Shown: one piece after another, positions 1 through 7,500 of the stretch
Position numbering within the stretch: the stretch's first letter is position 1
Layout: each line of letters opens with the position of its first letter
Assembly: GCA_025359355.1 (NCBI GenBank)
Contig: JANYGR010000424.1
Location: 1-9,934, forward strand
Direction of reading: 5' to 3'
DNA from: Bacteroidota bacterium
GTDB lineage: Bacteria; Bacteroidota; Bacteroidia; B-17B0; Aurantibacillaceae
DNA length: 9,934 nt
The notes under the pieces: generated by a model
What the model saw: the letters and a program-made list of their open reading frames with translations, nothing else
The model's database searches: none
Told to the model about the DNA's origin: nothing
Position numbers and translations under genes: made by a program

Positions 1-939
1 ACCTAAATAACGTGTGCCGTGATCATGAAAAATAACAACGACTACATCTCCTGGTTTAAACATACCTTTCATTTGCATTAACCCGGCCATTGCCGAACCA
101 GCACTGTTACCTGCAAAAATACCTTCTTCACGAGGTATACGACGTGTCATAATAGCCGCATCTCTATCGGTTACTTTTTCAAAATGATCAATGCTATTAA
201 GATCCACATTTTCAGGTAAAAAATCTTCACCAATACCTTCTGTGATGTAAGGATAGATCTCATTTTTATCAATGATACCAGTTTCTTTTAATTTTTTAAA
301 AATCGAACCATAAGTATCAATACCTAACACTTTGATATTAGGATTTTTTTCTTTTAAAAATTTACCTGTACCACTAATAGTTCCTCCAGTACCCACACCA
401 ACAACTAGGTGTGTAATTTTACCTTCTGTTTGTTCCCATATTTCAGGACCAGTTTGCTCATAATGAGCCTTTGCATTTGATAAATTATCGTATTGATTTG
501 GTTTCCAAGAATTAGGAACTTCTCTTACTAAACGAGATGATACAGAGTAATATGATTTTGGGTCTTCAGGCTCCACATCTGTTGGGCAAACAATGACATC
601 AGCGCCAAAAGCTCTTAATGCGTCTACCTTTTCTTTACTTTGTTTATCAGTAGTTGTAAAAATACATTTGTATCCCTTAATGATAGCGGCAATAGCTAAA
701 CCCATTCCTGTATTACCACTTGTGCCTTCAATAATAGTTCCTCCTGGTTTTAAACGTCCGTCTTTCTCAGCATCTTCAATCATTTGAAGAGCCATACGAT
801 CTTTAATAGAGTTACCAGGATTAGTAGTTTCTACTTTTGCTAATACCGTGCAAGGTAAATCTTTAGTGATAGAATTAATTTTTACTAATGGCGTATTACC
901 AATAGTTTCAAGAATGTTATTACTTATTTTTTGATACAT
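1..939 (-). CDS. cystathionine beta-synthase-type PLP enzyme, C-terminus outside window
   Basis: This is a fold-type II PLP enzyme of the cysteine synthase/cystathionine beta-synthase family, cytosolic, in sulfur amino acid metabolism. The 313 codons in the window start at ATG 937-939 and stay open to position 1, so the C-terminus is missing. Visible motifs, in residue numbers: GNTPLVKI at 14-21; PGNSIKDR at 41-48 with the probable PLP-binding lysine K46; the substrate loop EGTSGNTG at 71-78; the phosphate-binding loop GTGGT at 183-187; and AGNSAGSAM at 276-284, whose serine should contact the pyridine nitrogen. Features favouring cystathionine beta-synthase over O-acetylserine sulfhydrylase are SKEK at 101-104, the segment ending SYYSVSSRL, and EGIGEDFLP at 234-242. 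Family members often carry a C-terminal CBS-domain pair; here it would lie beyond the edge and cannot be checked. No Shine-Dalgarno is seen, which is usual for Bacteroidota. A cysteine synthase that also uses serine remains possible. Confidence 0.9.
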   Translation of the reverse strand, partial: MYQKISNNILETIGNTPLVKINSITKDLPCTVLAKVETTNPGNSIKDRMALQMIEDAEKDGRLKPGGTIIEGTSGNTGMGLAIAAIIKGYKCIFTTTDKQSKEKVDALRAFGADVIVCPTDVEPEDPKSYYSVSSRLVREVPNSWKPNQYDNLSNAKAHYEQTGPEIWEQTEGKITHLVVGVGTGGTISGTGKFLKEKNPNIKVLGIDTYGSIFKKLKETGIIDKNEIYPYITEGIGEDFLPENVDLNSIDHFEKVTDRDAAIMTRRIPREEGIFAGNSAGSAMAGLMQMKGMFKPGDVVVVIFHDHGTRYLG

Positions 940-962
940 AATTATTATTTTGATGTAAAAAT

Positions 963-995
963 AAAAAAACAGCGCTTATTTATACGCTACTGTTT
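963..995 (-). promoter_or_regulatory. imperfect hairpin plus T-run in the leader of the PLP enzyme gene
   Basis: Read on the minus strand, AAACAG with GCG nearby can pair with CGCTGTTT across an A/T-rich loop, with a 2-3 base bulge. A run of seven T follows, then more T-rich sequence. This is terminator-like, but it ends only 23 bases before the ATG of the downstream gene, and a stronger terminator for the preceding gene already sits at 1038-1073. It could be a second terminator, a leader attenuator, or a chance structure in AT-rich DNA. A weak -7-like element (TAACTTTT, plus-strand positions 996-1003) lies just upstream; no convincing -33 element accompanies it. Confidence 0.35.
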
Positions 996-1037
996 AAAAG
1001 TTAATGGTAACTCAACTTACTGAGGTAAAGTTTTACA

Positions 1038-1073
1038 AAAATCCCCTTAATAACAGTGTATTAAGGGGATTTT
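1038..1073 (-). terminator. rho-independent terminator of the TlpA-family gene
   Basis: A perfect 13-bp inverted repeat (AAAATCCCCTTAA against TTAAGGGGATTTT) encloses a 10-base spacer. Two more A-T pairs are possible inside it, and on the minus strand the stem ends in a run of T. It begins 13 bases after the stop codon at 1087-1089. The flanking A/T tracts are symmetric, so it could also stop plus-strand transcription. Confidence 0.85.
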
Positions 1074-1086
1074 AATTATTTGCAAA

Positions 1087-2604
1087 TTATTTTTTTTCTA
1101 ATTTATATTCTCTCTCCATTTGTTTAATTATGTCTTTCACTTGCTCTACACCTATGCGTTTAGCTTTGATGCGTTTGTTTTTATCTAACATATATATTAC
1201 GGGAGTAGAGTAGATGTCATATTTTTCCTTGATATTATTGACATGTACGCCATCGTATACATTAATCCAATCTAATTTATTATCAATAATGTATTGTCTG
1301 TATTTAGGATATTCATGTTGTGTATAAACGCTAAATACTTTGATGTCGTATTTTTCTTTTTGCAACGCGTGATATTCATCCAACAATTTAGGGATTTCAG
1401 TTTTACAATGTCCGCAATCTACATCCCAAAATACTAGAACCAAATAATCAGCTTTGGTATTGTATAAAGTAGTGTAGGCTTGTGTTAACTCTTGTGCGTG
1501 TTTGTAATATAAATTAGTTGCCCCTGCGCTTGTTTTAACAGTATCAAAGCCCATTCTCACCATTGCTTTATGTCCCGTAGTATCAACCATCATTAATTCT
1601 GGGGCTTGAGATCCCAGTAATAAAGGTTTTAAAATGTCACCACGCTCCTTGATTTTTTCTATTGTTTTTTCTTCATAAATACCCTTTGCTTGCCCAGTTC
1701 TAAAGTAAGTATCAATGATGTGTACAAACACTTTATCAAAGCCCATTACTTTAGATGATTCATACGTTGGTGTAAAATAAGCTAATAAAAATTTATGCAT
1801 TTCTGAACCTTGCTTAGTTTTAGACATCATACGGTCTATCTCTAAGCTTACGCTATCAGGGTGTTGCACGATAATACTGTTAAAGTATTTTTTAACTCTA
1901 TCTGCAAAAAATGGTGTACGTAATATGCCATCATCCTGAAAATTAACACCATCCCAATAATGATTTTTATAATAGTGGTAAATAAAAAGGCTGTCTGGCC
2001 TGCCATTAGAAGCTTTTGGAATATCCTTTGCTTCTTTTTCCATTTTTAAATTGATAACATCGCCTACAAAAGTACCTTTATGAGTTTCTAAAAACATTTT
2101 TTCGTAAGCAATTACTGATTCGTTTAATGTTTTAGATTTTTCATTGATAAATGCCGTAGAATCCTTTGCAGACATCCCTTTGGTTTGAGTTCTAATTTCA
2201 CCAAATTCTTTATTTTTAGCAGTAATAAATTTAATGTAGTTGAAAAAATCATCATTTTCTTTATGGGAGGTTGATTTCAGACTTTTCACTAAATCATCAT
2301 TGTCAGTACTCATCACCATATTTTGATTTGCATCACTTACAAAGAAATCAAAATAACGAGCCTTGTCTTGGCTTACCAAATAATACACACCACGCTCTAA
2401 GGTTTTAGGTCCTTTGAAAACCACATTTCCTTTCACAATTTTTTTACAGGTATCAGCTAAGTAGGATTTATCAAACTGATAAAAGGCTAAATACATTACT
2501 GTATCTTTACAGTTTTTGAAATTAATTTTAATGTCATGTCCCTTTTGGGCAGATGCCGCTGTTATAATTGATAACAAGCTAAAGCTGAATAATAATTTTT
2601 TCAT
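1087..2604 (-). CDS. secreted TlpA-family thiol:disulfide oxidoreductase with DUF4369/DUF5106-like N-terminal part
   Basis: This 505-residue exported protein belongs to the thioredoxin-fold TlpA group common in Bacteroidota. It starts with a signal peptide (MKKLLFSFSLLSIITAASAQ, probable cleavage before or at Q20). Residues about 22-105 resemble DUF4369 (a beta-rich segment with DTVMYLAFYQ). A mostly helical middle, about 110-330, resembles DUF5106. The C-terminal thioredoxin domain spans about 335-505, with VFWDVDCGHCKTEIPKLL holding the redox pair CGHC at 397-400 and the cis-proline region YSTPVIYMLD (proline 468). Its likely role is periplasmic or membrane-associated disulfide reduction or exchange; the substrate is unknown. 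The frame is open 24 codons upstream to an ATG at 2676, but that extension is not signal-like and contains the probable promoter at 2649-2656, so I chose the ATG at 2602-2604. The gene appears monocistronic: its own promoter lies upstream and a strong terminator follows. Confidence 0.87.
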   Translation of the reverse strand: MKKLLFSFSLLSIITAASAQKGHDIKINFKNCKDTVMYLAFYQFDKSYLADTCKKIVKGNVVFKGPKTLERGVYYLVSQDKARYFDFFVSDANQNMVMSTDNDDLVKSLKSTSHKENDDFFNYIKFITAKNKEFGEIRTQTKGMSAKDSTAFINEKSKTLNESVIAYEKMFLETHKGTFVGDVINLKMEKEAKDIPKASNGRPDSLFIYHYYKNHYWDGVNFQDDGILRTPFFADRVKKYFNSIIVQHPDSVSLEIDRMMSKTKQGSEMHKFLLAYFTPTYESSKVMGFDKVFVHIIDTYFRTGQAKGIYEEKTIEKIKERGDILKPLLLGSQAPELMMVDTTGHKAMVRMGFDTVKTSAGATNLYYKHAQELTQAYTTLYNTKADYLVLVFWDVDCGHCKTEIPKLLDEYHALQKEKYDIKVFSVYTQHEYPKYRQYIIDNKLDWINVYDGVHVNNIKEKYDIYSTPVIYMLDKNKRIKAKRIGVEQVKDIIKQMEREYKLEKK

Positions 2605-2648
2605 ATAGATAAGTCCAAAAATAAGTTTTTTTTCGCAGTTAATGCTTT

Positions 2649-2656
2649 CAAATTTA
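2649..2656 (-). promoter_or_regulatory. -7 element of a Bacteroidota promoter for the TlpA-family gene
   Basis: On the minus strand the octamer is TAAATTTG, a full match to the Bacteroidota -7 consensus TAnnTTTG. It lies 44 bases upstream of the ATG at 2604, which leaves a leader of roughly 35-40 bases. No clear -33 TTTG is present at the expected distance, so the call rests on the -7 element and its position. Confidence 0.5.
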
Positions 2657-2898
2657 GCACCAATTAAGATGACCATTTATTTAAAAAATGTTAAATGAGT
2701 GAATGTGCTATTTATAAGGTTGAATGGGCATTTATGTTATGTAAAGTACTTGTAACTTTTTTTATTGGATTTATAATTTTCTTGGAGTTATTTGATTGTA
2801 TTATGCCATCTAGTTTTGTCACAATTAGTGAAATTTTTAATTTTCATAAATTAGGTAGAACTATAAAAATTATTTTTTTGTATTTATTTGAAAAAAAA

Positions 2899-2929
2899 TT
2901 TTGCAGTTTAAATATTATGTGTAAATTTG
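2899..2929 (+). promoter_or_regulatory. Bacteroidota sigma-type promoter of tRNA-Asp
   Basis: TTTTG at 2899-2903 (-33 element) and TAAATTTG at 2922-2929 (-7 element) are separated by 18 bases, matching the TTTG/TAnnTTTG promoter of the Bacteroidota primary sigma factor. Transcription should start near 2936, about 20 bases before the mature tRNA. Confidence 0.75.
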
Positions 2930-2956
2930 CAATCCCAAATCGAAAGAGATGGTGTT

Positions 2957-3030
2957 GGTTTGGTAGCTCAGCTGGTTAGAGCGCCGCCCTGTCACGGCGG
3001 AGGTCGCGGGTTCGAGTCCCGTCCAGACCG
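2957..3030 (+). tRNA. tRNA-Asp (anticodon GTC)
   Basis: A complete 74-base cloverleaf can be folded by hand. The acceptor arm pairs GGTTTGG with CCAGACC (one G-T wobble); the D stem is GCTC/GAGC; the anticodon stem is CCGCC/GGCGG with loop CTGTCAC and anticodon GTC at 2991-2993. The variable segment is AGGTC, and the T arm is GCGGG-TTCGAGT-CCCGT. The discriminator base is G. The CCA end is not encoded (GCAA follows), so it must be added after transcription. It stands alone, with its own promoter and terminator, outside any tRNA cluster seen here. Confidence 0.97.
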
Positions 3031-3031
3031 C

Positions 3032-3069
3032 AAAAAAGTCCTAAAATCATTGATTTTAGGACTTTTTTT
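3032..3069. terminator. strong rho-independent terminator after tRNA-Asp, probably bidirectional
   Basis: GTCCTAAAATC (3038-3048) pairs perfectly with GATTTTAGGAC (3052-3062) across a three-base loop. The stem is extended by six A at 3032-3037 against the T-run at 3063-3069. It starts two bases after the tRNA and ends it. Because the A and T tracts are symmetric, it can also stop minus-strand transcripts from the PorP/SprF-family gene, which ends at 3136; no other terminator is visible between 3070 and 3135. Confidence 0.9.
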
Positions 3070-3135
3070 ATTAAATAAAATTCGATATCTCTTACAAAGT
3101 AAAAGCTATCTATAATTCAAGTTGATTTTTAGAAT

Positions 3136-4158
3136 TTAAAATTTAGGACAAGCTACAACTACTCGTGCTTTCACTTTCTTTTTAGGATTACAAAGTTGAT
3201 ACGATATGGTGATTTCATGTGCGCCCTGAGTTGATCCGGCCAATTTAGAAATAGTAATATCATAACTATATCCCACATTCATACGTTCGGCTTGAAGTCC
3301 AACAATAAATGACATGGCATCATGATTAGAATACCCAGGTTTATATGCTTTTAATCCTGGTATACCTCTATACCAAATACCAAAATTAAAAATTGATTGA
3401 CTAAAATAAACACCAATATCAAACTGGTCAAATTTGTCTTGAGACCTGTAATGTAATGCAGTTGAAATGTATTTCTTCTGCTTACTATCTTTCTCATCCT
3501 CATTTAAGCTGAATTTAGCACCTCCATGCACACTTAATTTCATCGGCAGTTTAGTGTCTGCCGATTCATAAAAAGATTCGTTTGGTGTTGTAAGATGAGA
3601 TAACGAAAACCCACCCCAGTATTTTGCTGTATATAATAAAATACCAGCATTAATATCAAAAAACGCTTTAGTTTGAGTGGGTGTTTCAACGGTAGCAACT
3701 GAACTAGCTCCCGTATTCCCACCTCTCGATATTTGATCACCAAATACGAGTTTGTCAAAATCTATACTTTTAATTACAACACCTGGTTGTATTCCGGCTC
3801 TAATGGCAAACGTTTTTGTGATTTTAGCTTCATAAGCAAAAGACGGACTTATGATAGTTGTTTTTAACGCTCCGCTTCCTGCCTGATCAGCGGCAAACAA
3901 CAATCCAATACCAACATGTTGTGGTTGAAGGTAATGATCCATTGAGATCATATAAGATTGATAGGTCTTTTTTACTCCGGGCCATTGATTTCTATAGGTT
4001 AAAGAAACTCTTGAGCATACATTAGCACCCGTAAATGCTGGATTAAGGTATATTGAAGAGGCGTAGAATTGAGTAAATTGCATATCCTGACCAAACACTA
4101 ATTTGGTGTGTAATACAAAAATAAAGGTTATTATTTTTAAGCTTTTACTCATTCTCAT
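3136..4158 (-). CDS. PorP/SprF family type IX secretion system outer-membrane protein
   Basis: This 340-residue protein belongs to the PorP/SprF family, outer-membrane beta-barrel proteins that work with the type IX secretion system; SprF itself is needed for secretion of the adhesin SprB. A signal peptide of about 23 residues ends in VFG before Q24. It is followed by the family's N-terminal signature, QFTQFYASSIYLNPAFTG at about 27-44, and by TYRNQWPGV at about 54-62. The rest is alternating beta-strand sequence with many aromatic residues, as expected for a barrel (GIGLLF near 88, WYRGIPGL, VGYSYDIT). The length is typical for the family. A second in-frame ATG two codons downstream (4150-4152) is an equally possible start. 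The gene lies 46 bases after the stop of the giant SprB-like gene on the same strand, with no promoter or terminator visible between them, so co-transcription is likely. Its probable partner is that upstream protein. The family is paralog-rich, so I give no gene symbol. Confidence 0.93.
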   Translation of the reverse strand: MRMSKSLKIITFIFVLHTKLVFGQDMQFTQFYASSIYLNPAFTGANVCSRVSLTYRNQWPGVKKTYQSYMISMDHYLQPQHVGIGLLFAADQAGSGALKTTIISPSFAYEAKITKTFAIRAGIQPGVVIKSIDFDKLVFGDQISRGGNTGASSVATVETPTQTKAFFDINAGILLYTAKYWGGFSLSHLTTPNESFYESADTKLPMKLSVHGGAKFSLNEDEKDSKQKKYISTALHYRSQDKFDQFDIGVYFSQSIFNFGIWYRGIPGLKAYKPGYSNHDAMSFIVGLQAERMNVGYSYDITISKLAGSTQGAHEITISYQLCNPKKKVKARVVVACPKF

Positions 4159-4204
4159 TTATGATAGTGTTGCCAATCTAATTACTGTTTTTTATTAAAA
4201 GTTG

Positions 4205-4513
4205 TTATTTAAGTAAAGTAACATCCCCTGTTTTATTGAATATTTTACCATTATTTAATTTAGCATAAGCTTTCCATACATAAACTCCTACTTGACATGG
4301 TTTATCTCTATAATACCCATCCCAACCTTGTTTAATGTTATCAGTTTCAAAAATTAATTCACCCCAACGGTCAAATATCTGAAATTTAAAATCGATAACA
4401 CCAGAACTGTATGGGAAAAATATATCATTGTCAATACTCTTTGGATCATAATAACCACCCGAAGAACCTGCTGTATTTGGCGTAAAGGCATTAGGAAAAA
4501 CAATATCAGCATC
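4205..4513 (-). other. T9SS type B sorting domain (gliding motility-associated C-terminal domain)
   Basis: The last 102 codons encode the CHU_C/TIGR04131-type domain. It starts VFPNAFTPN, contains FKFQIFDRWGELIFET and GWDGYYRDKPCQVGVYVW, and ends TGDVTLLK. These are the standard landmarks of type B T9SS cargo, whose signal is recognised after Sec export and whose secretion commonly depends on a PorP/SprF-type partner such as the one encoded next door. Confidence 0.93.
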
Positions 4514-7500
4514 TGTTATAACATGAGCATAAGCGGTATCGGTACACCCAAAATTTGAAGTTGCAATTAGTTGAATCAAATATTCACCAACAGAAGTATA
4601 TAAATAACTCGGATTCACAGCTGTTGACGTGTTACCATCTCCAAAATTCCAATTATAAGTTGTTGCCCCAGTAGATTGATTTGTACATACTAAAACATCG
4701 TATGGCAAATTAAGTAAGGTTGAATTAATTGTAAAAGAGGCTACTGGATTTGGATAGGCATTAACAACTATTGGAGACGCTCCATTATTACTAGTACACC
4801 CGGCATCAGTAGTTACAGTTAAATTAACAGAGTAAGTTCCTGCAGTTGTATAAACATGGCTAGGGTTCTGCGAATTAGAAGTTGTTCCATCTCCAAAGTC
4901 CCAAAGCCAATTAGAAATAGGATCATTAACATTTCCTGTTAATGAATTATCAAAAAAGCTTAAGGGGGTAGGGATACAATTTAATGTTCCGCTTATTGAA
5001 GCAAAAATAGTTGGTGGTGGATTGAAAGCAATAATAACACTGTCTAGCACAGAGATTCCACAAGAATTTGAAACCGTTACAACATAATTGGTAGGTTGTG
5101 TAGGTATCACAATATATGGGCCAGGCCCATTACCCAAGCCATGATTCCAACTATATGATACTGGCCCGGTATTGCCAGAAACAAGAGCTGATATAACGGA
5201 GCTTTGTCCTGGACAAATAGGAGATAGCCCAAATGTTTGAACATTAGCAGAAGTAAGTGAGAATACAATTGCTTTAACAGTATCTGATGATCCTGCGCAT
5301 CCATTTTGATCAAATGCAACAACCGTATAATTGCTTGTGATTGAAGGAGAAACAGTTAATGTTCCTGAATTTGTTATTCCAACAGGCTGCCAAACATAAT
5401 AGTAATTTCCTGCACCACCAGTTGCAGATGCTGTTAATATACCCGATTGTCCCAAACAAATTGTATCATTTACCCCTGCATCAGAAATAATAGATGTTGG
5501 TCGCGTTATAGTTATAGAATTTGAGGTACTACAGCCATTAGCATCAGAAATGGTTACCGTATAAGGTCCACTTCCAATATTCAATGCTGTACTTCCATTT
5601 TGTATAGGAGTAGTTGTCCACGTGTAAGTATACGGACTTGTTCCTCCAGAGGCAGACGAAGAAGCGCTTCCTGTACTATTAAAACACAATAAATTTACGC
5701 CACTAATAGTAGATGTTAATGGTGAAACAGGTTGACTTACTCCCATAGAAATAGAAGAAAGACAGAGGTGTGAATCTTTTACACTAACGGTATATGAACC
5801 CGCCGTTATATTATTTATTGTTGGCCCAACTCCAGAAGGTGACCATGAATATGAATAAGAAGGAGTACCACCAGAGGCAGCTACTGTTATGGAACCATTA
5901 TTCCCATTAAAACATGATACATTTGTAATTGCGTTTATTGAAATTGATATAGGAGTTGGCTCTGTAATAATGGCTGTAATGGAACTTTGACAACCTCTAG
6001 CATCCGTTACGATTGCTGTATAAACACCAGCAACCAATAATGATGCAGTTGCCGAATTTCCTCCGTATGGCAACCAATTTACATTAAGAGGTGCTGTTCC
6101 TTGACTTAAAGCAACAGTTGCTTTTCCATTATTTCCTCCAAAACAAGAATCGTTTACTGTAGATGATAATACTATGGCTGGACCTGGAACATTAATCAAC
6201 GAGGTTGTATAGTTTGATAAACAGTTTGCGGCATCTGTTACTTGTAAACTATAAGAGCCGGGTAATAATCCTGTAATTATAGGAGTAGTTATTGAACCAG
6301 AACTCCATAAATAACTATAAGGGCCTGTACCTCCAGTAATTTGAGACGAAATAGAACCATTTGCATTATTACAAGCAGCATTAATAGGTATGAGCGTACC
6401 GCTTACAGCAGAAGGTTGTCCTATAATTACTGGAACATTTGTTTGACAATTATTAATATCGGATACAACTACTACATAATTTCCAGAACTAAGGCCTGAT
6501 GCAGACTGACCTGTACCGCCACTAGGAGACCATGAATATGTGTAGCCTGGCATTCCACCAGTTGGAGAAACTGAGGCTGTCCCATTTGATCCACCTGAAC
6601 ATGAAGTTGGCACTCCATTGCCAATTGCTGAAAGTGATTGAGTTGGTTGAGTTACACCTATAGTCCCAGAAGTAACGCAGCCTTTACTATCTTTCACATT
6701 AACTGTATAAGTGCCTATAGGCAAACCAGAAACAGTTGAGCTGTAACTTGTAATAGGCGACCATGTATAACTATATGGTGCTGTACCTCCATTTGCAATG
6801 GCTGATGCAGATCCGTTACTTCCACTAAAACAAGAAACAGAAGTTGAAGAAGCTGCAACCGATACAGCAGCAGTGGGCTGAGAAATAATATAAGCCGCAT
6901 TTTGTAAACAGTTATGACTGTCTTTGACTTGAATAGAATATATATTTGCAGATAAACCTGCAATGGTAGAGCCTGTAGATGCACTAGGAAGCCAAGTGTA
7001 AGTATATCCAGGTGTTCCGCCACCTGCCGTTACAGTTGCCGACCCATCAGCCCCAGCAAAACAGCTCACGTTAGAAGTTGAAGTAGTGATAAATACAAGT
7101 GAAGGTTGTGGAATGAGAGAGGTAATGGCAATTGCTTGACATCCGTTAGCAGCGGTCGTTGTTACTGTATAGATGCCAGTAGTTAATCCAGTACCAGTGA
7201 TTCCATTTCCGCCACTTGGCGACCATGTATAAGTATATGGTGCTATTCCGCCAGTAACATTAGCAGTTGCCGTTCCGTCAGCGCCACCATTACAACTAAC
7301 ACTTGTTGTAGAAGCTATCGTTATGGTAGGCGTAGGATTATCAAGAACCGATTGTGTAACTGTTTTAGGACAATTATTACCGTCTAATACGGAAATGGTA
7401 TATGATCCCGCTAATAACCCTGTGGCTGTAGGATTTGTTCCGCCAGTAGGAGACCAAGAATAGGTGTAAGAGCCCATGCCACCAGAAGCGTTAACAGATG

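Larger units (their letters stand above)
2605..2956. other. non-coding, AT-rich intergenic region with divergent promoters
   Basis: This 352-base stretch separates the minus-strand TlpA-family gene from plus-strand tRNA-Asp. It holds one probable promoter for each, listed separately. The middle part, about 2660-2898, is very A/T-rich, and I see no convincing gene, repeat or structured RNA in it. The only open frame of note, 2695-2979 on the plus strand, runs into the tRNA and is not credible. Confidence 0.6.

Noticed and set aside
2695..2979. Plus-strand open frame of 94 codons upstream of and into tRNA-Asp
   Set aside because: It runs through the tRNA promoter and into the tRNA gene. The composition is that of translated AT-rich non-coding DNA, and no domain is recognisable.
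2957..3030. tRNA-Asp as an attachment site of an integrated element
   Set aside because: No second copy of the tRNA 3' end, no integrase and no element genes are seen. The neighbours are ordinary Bacteroidota genes and the tRNA terminator is intact.
2927..3115. Plus-strand open frame of 62 codons across the tRNA and its terminator
   Set aside because: It is entirely explained by the tRNA and the terminator hairpin; the apparent peptide is translated tRNA sequence.
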